From: Planctomycetota bacterium | Lineage (GTDB): Bacteria > Planctomycetota > UBA8742 > UBA2392 | Direction of reading: 5' to 3' | Assembly: GCA_020845475.1 (NCBI GenBank) | Contig: JADLFN010000012.1 | Span: 1-43,337, forward strand | Length of the DNA: 43,337 nt | Shown here: one piece after another, positions 1-8,220 of the stretch | Position numbering within the stretch: the first letter of the stretch is position 1 | How the letters are laid out: every line of letters begins with the position of its first letter | Made by a program: the position numbers and the translations under genes | The notes under the pieces: model-generated | Told to the model about the DNA's origin: nothing | The model's database searches: none | Seen by the model: the letters and a program-made list of their open reading frames with translations, nothing else

Positions 1-97
1 AACCGTGGACGTCGAAGAATACGCCTACCGCTACAGCCAAAGCGTGCAGAAGCTGCAAGTACCGCCGCCCAGGCGCTTCAAGATCGAAAAGAAGTAA
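1..97 (+). CDS. C-terminal end of an unknown protein (partial)
   Basis: The frame starting at base 2 is open from the window edge to a TAA at 95-97 and gives 31 residues, ending in a basic, proline-containing tail (VPPPRRFKIEKK). It is followed at once by a strong hairpin terminator, which supports a real gene end. No domain can be recognised from so short a piece and I assign no function. Confidence 0.6.
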   Translation, partial: TVDVEEYAYRYSQSVQKLQVPPPRRFKIEKK

Positions 98-100
98 CCC

Positions 101-132
101 AACTGCCCCGCGAAAGCGGGGCAGTTCTATTC
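101..132 (+). terminator. Rho-independent-type terminator
   Basis: A perfect 11-bp inverted repeat (101-111 with 116-126) encloses a GAAA tetraloop and is followed by a short T-containing stretch. It starts four bases after the stop codon of the partial gene. The stem is GC-rich; the T-tract is poor, so termination strength is uncertain. Confidence 0.75.
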
Positions 133-215
133 CGCCAACTCACGATTGCTTTTCGGCACTCCCCAAACCGCCGTCTCGCCCGTATGATTGTTGCCCCTGA
201 ATTGTGGAGACGGAC

Positions 216-1094
216 ATGACTTTGACGCGGCTATCCTTGCTGACACTGTTGCTCTTCTGCGGCGCGCTCATGGCGCAGGACGAGACTCCGTGGCTTGGTG
301 TGAAACTTGAAGTCATCGACAAGGCCGAGCGCGACAAGCTGAAGATCGAGTCCGGCCTGCGCATTACCGACGTCACCAAGGGCTCACCCGCCGACGTGGC
401 CGGGCTCGAGAAGGGTCACATCATCCTTTCCGCCGGTGAGAAGACCGTCAACTCGATCGAGGACATGCGCGAGATCATGTCCAAGCTGCGCCCCGGTGAC
501 ACACTGGGCCTGGGCGTGCGCCACGAAAATGGCCGCGTCGAGCCGTTCATGGTCAAGATCGGGCGCAAGGGCCAGAGCACCGAGGAATACAAGGACGACC
601 AGCGCTCCAAGGAGCTGCGCGACGCAATCGAGAAGAAACGCAAGGAACTGCGCGACCTCGAAGACGAACTCGCCAAGCGCCTTGAAGACCTGCGCAGCGG
701 CAAAGCCACGCCCGAACGCCGCGCCACGCCCACACCCGAAGAGCCCGCCAAGCCCGAACCCAAGACCGAGCCCAAAGTCGAATCGCGCGACCCCGCTCCC
801 ACCGAAGTCAAGGTCAAGATGGGCGCCGCCTTTGAAGATCTCGCCGCCGCGGACGCCACGAAGCTCGGCATCGAAGGCGGGCTGCTCACGACGCGCGTCA
901 GCGCCAACAGCGCGGCTTCCAAGGCCGGTTTGAAGGAAGGCGACGTGCTTTATGAGTTCGGCGGCGAAAAGGTGACAGGCACGGGCCACCTGCGCACGCT
1001 GCTGGCCAAGTACAAGGCCGGCGACAAAGTCGAGCTCAAGGTGCTGCGCAAGGGCAAGAAGGAAAGCGTGACCGTGACGCTCGAAGCGCGCTAG
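216..1094 (+). CDS. Secreted protein with two PDZ domains
   Basis: This 292-residue protein has a signal peptide (LLTLLLFCGALMA, cleavage near residue 20). A first PDZ domain spans about residues 22-115, with GLRITDVTKGSPADVAGL as its carboxylate-binding and helix segment. A charged helical, probably coiled-coil stretch (about 120-155) and a Pro/Glu/Lys-rich linker (about 160-195) follow. A second PDZ domain fills the C-terminus (GLLTTRVSANSAASKAGL). There is no protease domain, so it is not HtrA; it is probably a periplasmic scaffold or adaptor binding protein C-termini. I chose ATG 216 because GGAG lies six bases upstream; an in-frame GTG at 204 is possible. The next gene is a type II secretion pseudopilin 45 bp downstream, and PDZ domains occur in secretion proteins such as GspC, but that link is inference. 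Confidence 0.85.
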   Translation: MTLTRLSLLTLLLFCGALMAQDETPWLGVKLEVIDKAERDKLKIESGLRITDVTKGSPADVAGLEKGHIILSAGEKTVNSIEDMREIMSKLRPGDTLGLGVRHENGRVEPFMVKIGRKGQSTEEYKDDQRSKELRDAIEKKRKELRDLEDELAKRLEDLRSGKATPERRATPTPEEPAKPEPKTEPKVESRDPAPTEVKVKMGAAFEDLAAADATKLGIEGGLLTTRVSANSAASKAGLKEGDVLYEFGGEKVTGTGHLRTLLAKYKAGDKVELKVLRKGKKESVTVTLEAR

Positions 1095-1139
1095 AGGCTT
1101 TTGCCCGCAACTTATGGCGGCCTGAGTCGTTCAAACACC

Positions 1140-2621
1140 ATGCCCGCGCCACAACCCATTTCGGGCTCCACGCGCAAACACCGCCGCGCCATGGCGCTTC
1201 TGGTGGTGCTTTTACTCGTGATGCTGCTGGCGATCGTGGTGTGGTCGTTCCAGAGTGAAGTCGCGCGTGAGATTAACGTTTCATCGAACGTACGCGATGA
1301 CCTCAAGGCGGCCTACCTGGCCCAGATGGGCATGGTGCGCGGCCAGGCCGTCATGCGCCTGGACGACAAGGCGGACTACGACAGCCTGAACGAACCCTGG
1401 GCCCAGCCCGTAAGCTGGCAGGGCGAAACCTTTGGCAACACCGACGGCGACTCCGCGCTGATCGAGCCCAAGATTTTCATCACCGACGAAGAGCGCAAGT
1501 TCAACCTGCTCACTCTCGTGCGCGGCAGCGAAAAACAGCGCGCAGCCGCAGCCGAAGTGCTCACGCGCCTGATTGACATCTGCCGCCGCCAGGACGACCG
1601 TCTGGAACTCGACGGCGACGCCAAGAACGTGCGCAGGCGCGGCGACGACCGCGAAGCCAGCACCGAGAACCTGGTGAAGAACCTGATCAAATACCTTGAG
1701 GAGCGCGCCACCGAGGAAAGCGACGAAGCCGAGATCACCGCCCGCGAAGGCGAAGCCGTGGACGCGCGCTCGATGAAAAAGCAGACGCCCCTGCCGATGA
1801 TTACGCTCGGCGAACTGCTTCAGATTGAGGGCTGGTCGCGCGACCTGTTGTTCGGCAAGCCCCCCACCGCCATGGCCGAGGAACAGGCCGGCGGCGAGGA
1901 AGCGCCCAAGAAATACCATGAATTGAGCGACGAGGAAAAATTCGACGAGCGCCGCAAAAGCGTCGAAGGCATGGACGAACGCTCGCGCGACCCCGAGCCG
2001 CTGGGCCTGCTGCAATTCATCACGCTGTATTCCCCGGGCCAGATCAACATCAACACCTGCCCGCGCGAAATGTTGCTGGCCCTGAACAAAGACCTGACCT
2101 GGGATGTCGTGGACACGATCCTGACCGCGCGCGAACAGGCGCGCAAAGACATCGTGGCCGCCGATGAAAACGGCGGCACCCTGCCCGAAGAAGAACCCGC
2201 CACCAACCCCGACGGCAGCGCCGCCGAGGAAGAAGACAAGGCCAGTTTCCGCACCCAGGACATGGCCACGCTTAAGGCCTTTGGCGAGCGCATCACCGGT
2301 GAGCAGGACGGCAAGGTCGAAGGCCTGACGGACGAAATCTTCAACGCCATCAAGCCATTGCTCACCGTGCGCTCGCGCGTGTTCATGGTTGAGTCCCAGG
2401 GCCGCAGCGGCAAGATGACCAAGACCCTGCGCGCCGTTTTCGTGCGCACCGGCAGCAACCCCGCAACGGCCCCCGCCACGGGCACGGCCGACACCGGCGG
2501 CACCAGTGGCACCGGCACTTCAGGCTCAACCTCGGGCACCGCCACCACCGGCGAAAGCGGCCTGCCGCCGGACTCCAAGATCAATCTTACGCTGCTGTTG
2601 ATGGACGAGATTGAAGGGTAG
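1140..2621 (+). CDS. gspK: General secretion pathway protein K-like minor pseudopilin
   Basis: This 493-residue protein starts with a short basic leader (TRKHRRA) followed by one hydrophobic helix (MALLVVLLLVMLLAIVVWSF), the class III prepilin pattern. Position +5 after the likely cleavage is not Glu, as in GspK tip pseudopilins. The lumenal part contains the GspK signature: an inserted alpha-helical domain and the segment PGQININTCPREMLLAL, a helix-hairpin-helix-like motif. An acidic insertion (about residues 345-370) and a Gly/Thr/Ser-rich tail (about 445-475) are unusual. GspK caps the type II secretion pseudopilus in the inner membrane and periplasm. I chose ATG 1140 over an upstream in-frame TTG at 1101. 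No other gsp gene is in the window. The stop codon lies inside the GGGTA repeat. Confidence 0.8.
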   Translation: MPAPQPISGSTRKHRRAMALLVVLLLVMLLAIVVWSFQSEVAREINVSSNVRDDLKAAYLAQMGMVRGQAVMRLDDKADYDSLNEPWAQPVSWQGETFGNTDGDSALIEPKIFITDEERKFNLLTLVRGSEKQRAAAAEVLTRLIDICRRQDDRLELDGDAKNVRRRGDDREASTENLVKNLIKYLEERATEESDEAEITAREGEAVDARSMKKQTPLPMITLGELLQIEGWSRDLLFGKPPTAMAEEQAGGEEAPKKYHELSDEEKFDERRKSVEGMDERSRDPEPLGLLQFITLYSPGQININTCPREMLLALNKDLTWDVVDTILTAREQARKDIVAADENGGTLPEEEPATNPDGSAAEEEDKASFRTQDMATLKAFGERITGEQDGKVEGLTDEIFNAIKPLLTVRSRVFMVESQGRSGKMTKTLRAVFVRTGSNPATAPATGTADTGGTSGTGTSGSTSGTATTGESGLPPDSKINLTLLLMDEIEG

Positions 2622-2674
2622 GGTAGGGTAGGGTAGGGTAGGGTAGGGTCGGGTAGGGTAGGGTAGGGTAGGGA
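2616..2674 (+). repeat. GGGTA pentanucleotide tandem array
   Basis: Eleven consecutive 5-bp units occupy 2616-2670. All read GGGTA except one GGGTC at 2646-2650, and a twelfth G-tract follows. Every unit supplies three Gs separated by two bases, so the + strand RNA or DNA could fold into stacked G-quadruplexes. The first unit contains the last Gly codon and TAG stop of the upstream gene, so copy-number change would not alter that protein. It lies between convergent genes. Confidence 0.95.
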
Positions 2675-2730
2675 AGTGAGGTCAGGCACCGCACCTGCGC
2701 GGAGCCAGACCCCATTTCTGTTTAAACCAC

Positions 2731-2764
2731 AACCGGCGCTTTCGCGCCGGTTGGGTGTCTTTGC
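2731..2764. terminator. Bidirectional terminator between convergent genes
   Basis: A perfect 9-bp inverted repeat (2731-2739 with 2744-2752) has a four-base TTTC loop and is flanked on the + side by GGGTGTCTTT. It lies between the GspK-like gene and the convergent HEAT-like gene, so it could serve both. The rest of 2675-2776 holds nothing else I recognise. Confidence 0.6.
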
Positions 2765-2776
2765 AACTTGCCGCAC

Positions 2777-4027
2777 TTAGTCTTCGTTGTGAATCATGAT
2801 CGCGCCGCGCCAATCCTTGTTCTCGGGCAGCAAGCCGCGCAAGAACTGGCGGCGGGCCGGATTGTCCTTGGCGGCCAGGAACTTCGCGCGGATGAACGCG
2901 TTGGTCTGGTCGATGTCGATCATGGCGATTGCCTGCAGCGCGCGCTTCTCAAACTCAAACTTGGCGGTGCAGATTTCGCTCGCCAGGAACGATTCCAGCG
3001 CGGCAATGCTCGAAGCGTCAGGCGTGTCGCGCAGCGCCAGCAGCGCGCGGCGGGCCACGTCTTTGCGCATGCCTTCCACACCGGCGTCCTGCTGCGTCTT
3101 GAGCGCCTGGAGCACGGTGGGCAGCGTTGAAACCTGACGGAAGGCCTGCAGCACCTGCAAGGCGTTCACCTGCTGCTGCTCCGTCGCCGTCGCATCGCGG
3201 ACAATTGCGTCCATGGCCGCGAACACTGCGCTGTGTTCCTTGGCGTTGAACAACTCCGCGAGGCGGCCGACGTTGAAGTCCGCCGTCTCTTCCTTAAGCA
3301 TCGAGAGCAGCGTCTCAAAGCTCGGGTGCACCGAGTTCTCGTTGCGGATCACCAGAATCATGAACGAGCGTTCCGTGCTGCCGGCGGGCGTGAGCGGAAC
3401 TTCGGGCGCAATCAACTGCATATCCGCCAGCGTCACTTTGCCTTTGAACAGGCCGTGCTCGAGCAGGCACTTGGCCGCGTCGCGCGCGGCGGCGCTGCCG
3501 TGCAGCTTGCACTGGCGCACGAGCTCGCTCTTCCATGAATCAAGCAGTTCCTGCGGGAACTCGCCCTCGTAGGCCATGTTCTGGTACTCAAGGCGCTTGC
3601 GCAGCTCGGCTTCGATCATGGGCTGGTGGGGCGCATTGATGGCGATCAACGCGGTCAGCGCCTTCTCGCAGTGGTCGATGCCTTCTTCCCTCATGAAGAC
3701 ACCGCGCCGCTGGTTGGTGGCGGAGAAGTAGTACTTGCCGTTGATCAGGTCAAAGCCCACGATCGCTTCGCGGCCCAGCGCCGCATCGGCGGGCGCGACC
3801 TCAAAGGGCTCAAGCGTGACTTCGCCCGAGATGCTGCCCTTGAGCGCCTTGTCGCAGCGGAACACCAGCTTGTCGCCTTTGCTGGTGCGCTGCAGCGAGG
3901 TGAACTCGCCGCGGGCCACAAACATGGCGTCCTTGGCGGTGTCAAAGAGTGTGAAGCCGGCAAAGCAAGGCGAAGCGAGCAGGGCCAGGCCCACCATCAT
4001 CGCCAGAGAGTAGATCACCTTCCGCAT
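2777..4027 (-). CDS. Secreted HEAT-like repeat protein, paralogue of the upstream gene
   Basis: This 416-residue protein has a signal peptide (SLAMMVGLALLASPCFA). An N-terminal beta-rich domain (about residues 25-115) has the pattern A..AMFVARGEF ... ALKGSISGEVTL ... GKYYFSA. About 300 residues of paired helices follow (for example VARRALLALRDTPDASSIAALESFLAS), like HEAT/armadillo repeats. The same order of parts occurs in the next gene upstream (4074-5408), so the two look like diverged paralogues. No catalytic motif is visible and the function is unknown; a periplasmic binding or scaffold role is a guess. I chose the ATG at 4025-4027 because AAGGA sits six bases upstream; the ATG two codons earlier would directly abut that site. 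It is the last gene of the four-gene operon 7865 to 2777. Confidence 0.8.
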   Translation of the reverse strand: MRKVIYSLAMMVGLALLASPCFAGFTLFDTAKDAMFVARGEFTSLQRTSKGDKLVFRCDKALKGSISGEVTLEPFEVAPADAALGREAIVGFDLINGKYYFSATNQRRGVFMREEGIDHCEKALTALIAINAPHQPMIEAELRKRLEYQNMAYEGEFPQELLDSWKSELVRQCKLHGSAAARDAAKCLLEHGLFKGKVTLADMQLIAPEVPLTPAGSTERSFMILVIRNENSVHPSFETLLSMLKEETADFNVGRLAELFNAKEHSAVFAAMDAIVRDATATEQQQVNALQVLQAFRQVSTLPTVLQALKTQQDAGVEGMRKDVARRALLALRDTPDASSIAALESFLASEICTAKFEFEKRALQAIAMIDIDQTNAFIRAKFLAAKDNPARRQFLRGLLPENKDWRGAIMIHNED

Positions 4028-4073
4028 GGTCATTCCTTATAGGTTGGCTTTCAAAGCCGTTGCTCGTTCGGGG

Positions 4074-5408
4074 TTAGCGCAGGCGCCCTTCGGCGTCCGT
4101 GATCAGCGAGGTGTAAGGGAACAGAATCGCGCAATCCACCACCTGCTTCAGCGCCGGATCCTGCAACGCCAGGTTGTTCAGATAAGCGCGCTGGTGCACC
4201 GCTTCCACCACGCCTTCAGCCTGCGTCGTCTTGGTGCGGTGTGTGGCCAGCACGATGATCGCGCCCTTGAGCGCGTCTTCACTCAGGTTGTTCGTGGCGC
4301 GGTTGTCGATCAGCGCCTTGAGCGTGTCGGCCAGTTCTTTGCCCGCCCACATGTTGCGGCCCGCAATCAGCGCCTCACGCACGCACGTTTCGTCGCCGCT
4401 GGTCAGCAGCGTCTTGACCGCGTTGATTGAGGCCGTGCGCGCGGCTTCGCCTTCGTGCCAATCCTTGGGGTGAATCAGGCCCAGGGCGCGCACCGCCAAC
4501 ATCTGCTGGTTGAGCGAGGCACCGTCGATGGAAGCGTTGAGCAGGTTGACAGCACCCTTGCGGTCAATCTCTTCCATGGCCCAGGCGGCGATCGAGGTGG
4601 TGGTGAACGTGGCGTCGGAAAGCACCATGGCCAGCAGCTCTTCCATGGCGCCATCGGGCTTGTAGCGGCCGATGCTGGTAATCAGTTCAACGCGCTCGTC
4701 GCTGCCGGGCGTGGCGTTCTTGGCCGCGTTCATCAGGAACTGGGTATCTGCGGCGGTCAGCACGCTGCGGTAATCGTTGTGGTGCCAGGAGAACTCAACG
4801 CAGGCGTCGGTGGAAAGACGCGAGCCATTGAGCCGGATCGAGGTGAGCAGCGCATCTTTGATGGAAGCAAAGCGCGTGGCCGGGGTCTGGGCCGCGGTGA
4901 CGCAGCGGCGGGTGAAATCAATGACGCCGTTGAGGTCGCCGCCATTGACCTGGGCGGAAATCGCGCCGCGCTCCTGGCTGAGCACCATGAGCCGGCCATC
5001 AGCCCGGCGCGTGGCAAACCAAACGGCTTCGCCAGATTTCAGGTCAGCGTCGTAGTAGTCGAACTGGATCTGGCGCATGGAAACCACGCGCAGTTCAGTG
5101 CCGGAAACAAAGCTTTCGCCTTTGAGCGTCTGGCTTACCGTAATCACGGCCTCGCGGCGGATATTGGGTTGGCCATCGGCGCGTTCAGGGTTGCCCTTGG
5201 CGGGAAACTCGGCGAAATCCGTGCCCTGTTCGGCCAGCGTGACGTTCTCGGTGCGGGCCAGCTTGCCCACCACGATCACCTCGGCCTGGTCGGCCAGGCG
5301 CACCACTGTGGACTGGTGCGGGATGTAAACGGTGGGTTTGGCGCTTGCCCCGGCGGCGAACACGCCGGCGAGCATCGAAAGAGCACAAAGCGCGAGATTG
5401 GTCTTCAT
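4074..5408 (-). CDS. Secreted HEAT-like repeat protein
   Basis: This 444-residue protein has a signal peptide (LCALSMLAGVFAAGASA). Its N-terminal domain (about residues 35-150) has the pattern ADQAEVIVVGKL ... TLKGESFVSGTEL ... AVWFATRRADGRL. This resembles the small beta domain found in many secreted bacterial proteins after an opening like A..A..V..G. Helical repeats follow to the C-terminus (for example QQMLAVRALGLIHP and CVREALIAGRNMW). GAGG lies seven bases before the ATG. It sits 57 bp after the lipoprotein gene upstream and 46 bp before its paralogue, which fits one operon. Nothing catalytic is visible and no function is assigned. Confidence 0.8.
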   Translation of the reverse strand: MKTNLALCALSMLAGVFAAGASAKPTVYIPHQSTVVRLADQAEVIVVGKLARTENVTLAEQGTDFAEFPAKGNPERADGQPNIRREAVITVSQTLKGESFVSGTELRVVSMRQIQFDYYDADLKSGEAVWFATRRADGRLMVLSQERGAISAQVNGGDLNGVIDFTRRCVTAAQTPATRFASIKDALLTSIRLNGSRLSTDACVEFSWHHNDYRSVLTAADTQFLMNAAKNATPGSDERVELITSIGRYKPDGAMEELLAMVLSDATFTTTSIAAWAMEEIDRKGAVNLLNASIDGASLNQQMLAVRALGLIHPKDWHEGEAARTASINAVKTLLTSGDETCVREALIAGRNMWAGKELADTLKALIDNRATNNLSEDALKGAIIVLATHRTKTTQAEGVVEAVHQRAYLNNLALQDPALKQVVDCAILFPYTSLITDAEGRLR

Positions 5409-5465
5409 AATTGGGCCTCAGTAATTCGGCGTCTGATTTTGGTTTCCGGGGACGGGCAGGGCCAG

Positions 5466-6620
5466 TTAGGGAATGTTGGGGTCGCGGCCGCTGCCGGGCA
5501 ACAACTGCTTGTCCATGGTGTCCAGGTCCTTCTGCACGAAGGAGTAAGGATAGCCGTTGAGCAGGATGAACTGCTTGGAGTCCGTCAGGCTGCCGCCCTC
5601 GTTCGAGATCAGGCCGATCGCCTTCGAGATCAGGTTCGAGTGCAGCGCGCCGAAGTGGCGTACATACTCAATCAGCGCTTCCTCAATCGTGCGGCCGGGC
5701 GTGTTGGGGTGAACCACGGGGCCATTCTTGTAGTCAATCGCGTACAGGTCGCCGAACACACCCGTGGGCGTGGGAACCGTCGTGAAGCCGCCGCCCTGCT
5801 GGCGCGGCACGGCGCCGATGTTCTCAACGTTCTCGTTGCCCTGCTTGGTGGGCGAACCCGAGGTGTCATCCAGCGAGATGCCGCGGGCCTGGGTGAGCTG
5901 GGGCGAACCGGCGGGCAACAGCTTGGTGAGCAGCACCACGCCCACTTCGCTGAAGTTGTTCACCAGATAACGGCTCTGGGGCGGCGGGAACGCGCCGGGA
6001 CTGTTGGACGGAGGCGAAGTGAAGCCGAACATCACGCTCTGGGGCGAAACGTTGGCGGGATAAATCTGGCGGTTGACCTGGTACAGCACCTGGCCGCTGG
6101 GCAACACGATGCGAACCACAGGCGCAGTCACGAGGCTGATGTCGAGGCTCTTGGGCGACCAGATCAGGTTGCCGAACTGGTCACGCTCGCGGATGCGCGA
6201 ACCATCAGCGTTGCGGCGGAACCACTGGCACATGAACGACAGCATCATCGGGTGCGAGAAGTTCACTTCAATGTTCGTCGGCGTTGTACCGCCCACGATC
6301 CAGGAGTTGAAGCCCGCAGTCTGCAGGGCCTGGATGGTGTCGGCGTACCAGGCGCCGGCCGCGCCGGAAGCCGCGTCATCGGAATCACGGCCCGGATCGA
6401 TGTACCAGTAGTCGTCGTAGAAGCCGGTGAGTGCGGGATTTTCAGGCGCGAAGGTGAACACGGTGGCGCCGAACAGCGGGTCCACGCCGACCTGGCCGGT
6501 GGCCGAGCCGCCCGGCGGGCCGGCAAACTTGCCGTCGCCGCAGCCGGAGCTGCCCAGGGCCAGCGAACCCAGGCCCATGCTCATCAGGATGGCAGGAACG
6601 AGTTTCCACATTTTACGCAT
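5466..6620 (-). CDS. Predicted lipoprotein of unknown function
   Basis: This 384-residue protein has a lipoprotein-type signal (LVPAILMSMGLGSLAL) ending at SSGC, a weak lipobox because position -3 is Ser. The body is rich in aromatic and Gly/Pro segments. It includes MCQWFRRNADGSRI, which resembles NQWFLRAVDGQKI in the next gene upstream, so the two may be distant paralogues. The C-terminus has short helices. AGGA lies seven bases from the ATG. I recognise no family. It is the second gene of the operon starting at 7865. Confidence 0.75.
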   Translation of the reverse strand: MRKMWKLVPAILMSMGLGSLALGSSGCGDGKFAGPPGGSATGQVGVDPLFGATVFTFAPENPALTGFYDDYWYIDPGRDSDDAASGAAGAWYADTIQALQTAGFNSWIVGGTTPTNIEVNFSHPMMLSFMCQWFRRNADGSRIRERDQFGNLIWSPKSLDISLVTAPVVRIVLPSGQVLYQVNRQIYPANVSPQSVMFGFTSPPSNSPGAFPPPQSRYLVNNFSEVGVVLLTKLLPAGSPQLTQARGISLDDTSGSPTKQGNENVENIGAVPRQQGGGFTTVPTPTGVFGDLYAIDYKNGPVVHPNTPGRTIEEALIEYVRHFGALHSNLISKAIGLISNEGGSLTDSKQFILLNGYPYSFVQKDLDTMDKQLLPGSGRDPNIP

Positions 6621-6680
6621 GATTCTTTCCTTGGACGATCCGCGACAACCGGGGAAAAGTTCGATCAGGAGTTCCGTGGT

Positions 6681-7865
6681 TTAGGGGCGACCGGGGCCTG
6701 GCAGCGTGCTCTTGGGGCCGGGCGCGCTGAAGGTACCGTTGATCACGTCCTGCATGCGCAGCACGTCTTCCGCGACAAACTGGAACTGCTTGCCCGCCGC
6801 AACGAAGGCCGAGAGGTCAAACACCACCGCCAGGTTCATCATGTCTTCCTGGTTGTTGACCACGCCGGGCAGGGCGAAGCTGGAGTCAATCAGGCCCACG
6901 CCGTAACCAATCACGTGCACGCCGATTGCCGCCAGGTAGTACGAGTAAAGCACAGTGTCTTCGGAGTTGACTTTGGCGTTGGGGCCGCTGGTGACGAGCT
7001 GCCACATATCGGAGAAACGGCCCATGTAAACGCCGCCGCCGGCATCAATGCCGCCGCCGCCGCCGAAGTAATCCGGAACGGGGACTTTCTGCAACTGGCC
7101 CGCGTTCGTCTCAATGTGCGTGTTCTCGGCCGGCTTTTCGCGCCAGCCCGCAGCCTGCAGGCCCGAAGGCGCACCGACACCGTAAAACTGGAACTGAACC
7201 ACGTTGTTCACGGGAGTCTGCACGCGCGGCACGTTGTTGGCGTCCACCGTGGCGGGGTCGCCGATTTCCTGCTGCGCCGCATAGGCGGGCGTGAAGCCCA
7301 GCGTCTGCGAGAAGGGTGAAACCGCCTGCGCCACTTCATGGATCGAGATGGCGAGCGAGTCAAAGTCGTAGCCTTCAAACTTCACGGGCGCCTGGCCGGC
7401 GACGGCGGGCACTATTTTCTGGCCATCGACCGCGCGCAGGAACCACTGGTTCTGGAACGAGAGGCAGTAAGCCTCAATCACAGCCTGGCCCTTCCAGCCT
7501 GGGCCGGGCGTCTTGTACACGTCGTGGGTGTAGTTGTTCCAATCCGGAATCGGCGCGGGCGTGGAACAGGTGGCGTTGTCGGTGCAACCGCCGCTGGACA
7601 TGATCATCGCCCACAGGTCGTGGCCTGCTGGGCCCTGCTCCACAAACGTGGCGCCCGTCAGGCTGATCATCGTCTGCTCGTCAATCACATATCCGGCACC
7701 GCCGGCGGCGGGCACTTCCGAAGGCAACTGGTAGTGCACCACGGGCGTCTTGCGCACCGGGAACTGCTCAACCTGCTGCGCACCGTTGAATTCAAGACCA
7801 TCGGCGTTGCAGCCGGCGAGCAAGAGCATGCTTGAAGCAGCCACCATCATGATTACGCGCTTCAT
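6681..7865 (-). CDS. Predicted lipoprotein, first gene of a four-gene operon
   Basis: This 394-residue protein has a clear lipoprotein signal (MKRVIMMVAASSMLLLAGC, lipobox LAGC). The ATG at 7863-7865 is chosen because GAGGAG lies seven bases upstream; a longer in-frame start would add twelve residues before the signal. The body has Cys pairs (SSGGCTDNATCS), a QNQWFLRAVDGQKI motif shared in outline with the following lipoprotein, and a poly-Gly stretch (FGGGGGIDAGGGVYMG). No known domain is recognised. It probably sits on a membrane facing the periplasm or cell surface. It follows a sigma-54 type promoter at 7955-7970. Confidence 0.8.
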   Translation of the reverse strand: MKRVIMMVAASSMLLLAGCNADGLEFNGAQQVEQFPVRKTPVVHYQLPSEVPAAGGAGYVIDEQTMISLTGATFVEQGPAGHDLWAMIMSSGGCTDNATCSTPAPIPDWNNYTHDVYKTPGPGWKGQAVIEAYCLSFQNQWFLRAVDGQKIVPAVAGQAPVKFEGYDFDSLAISIHEVAQAVSPFSQTLGFTPAYAAQQEIGDPATVDANNVPRVQTPVNNVVQFQFYGVGAPSGLQAAGWREKPAENTHIETNAGQLQKVPVPDYFGGGGGIDAGGGVYMGRFSDMWQLVTSGPNAKVNSEDTVLYSYYLAAIGVHVIGYGVGLIDSSFALPGVVNNQEDMMNLAVVFDLSAFVAAGKQFQFVAEDVLRMQDVINGTFSAPGPKSTLPGPGRP

Positions 7866-7954
7866 CCGTTTTCTCCTCAAGCCGGAGTTTGCTTCCGGCA
7901 CCTGGGGTTTCAGCTTCCTGGCCTGCGTCTATTACGCGGGGTAATGGCCTTGTA

Positions 7955-7970
7955 AGCGTTTGCTGTGCCA
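7955..7970 (-). promoter_or_regulatory. Sigma-54 type promoter for the lipoprotein/HEAT operon
   Basis: Read on the minus strand the site is TGGCACAGCAAACGCT. The -24 block TGGCAC is perfect, the -12 GC is present, and exactly ten bases separate the GG and GC dinucleotides, as sigma-54 requires. The -12 block is otherwise degenerate (ACGCT against TTGCW). The start point would fall near 7944, giving a leader of about 80 nt before the ATG at 7865. The window also encodes an NtrC-type activator. Confidence 0.55.
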
Positions 7971-8182
7971 ATCAAAGGGAACTTTGCAACCACCGCAAAA
8001 CAAACACTTTATGTATATTGCTTGGAATGCATGTATCCACTGTGCGTGCAATTTATACACAAAATACCGCGCTACTAGTTCCGACCCAACCAGCGCCCCT
8101 GGACCTCCTGGCACGCAAAAACGCTCAACGGCCTACGCCGAGGCACCGCTCAAAGGGGATTTTCTGGGGTCACTTCATGCTA
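7971..8182. other. Intergenic region with an AT-rich island, no gene seen
   Basis: No convincing ORF lies here. Bases 8000-8070 are markedly AT-rich for this genome (TTTATGTATATTG, AATTTATACACAAAATACC), about 40-120 bp upstream of the sigma-54 type -24 block. That is where an activator or bending-protein site would be expected. I see only weak dyad symmetry and no clear operator. No RNA gene is recognised. Confidence 0.4.
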
Positions 8183-8220
8183 CCCGCCCACGCGGGGGCG
8201 TCAATAGCGCCAACGCTATT
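8183..8220 (-). terminator. Two small hairpins at the end of the helicase operon
   Basis: A 7-bp inverted repeat with a four-base loop (8203-8209 with 8214-8220) overlaps the TAG stop of the TPR gene. A 5-bp GC hairpin (8183-8187 with 8192-8196) follows. Neither is followed by a T-run on the minus strand, so intrinsic termination is only possible, not shown. Confidence 0.35.

Noticed and set aside
2616..2674. CRISPR or telomere
   Set aside because: Units are 5 bp without spacers, so it is no CRISPR. It lies between two genes inside a contig, so it is not a chromosome end.
4455..7319. A 954-codon open frame on the + strand
   Set aside because: It lies antisense to parts of four genes with signal peptides, lipoboxes and ribosome sites. 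Its translation is His/Val/Gly-rich without domains. Long antisense frames are expected at this GC content and codon bias.
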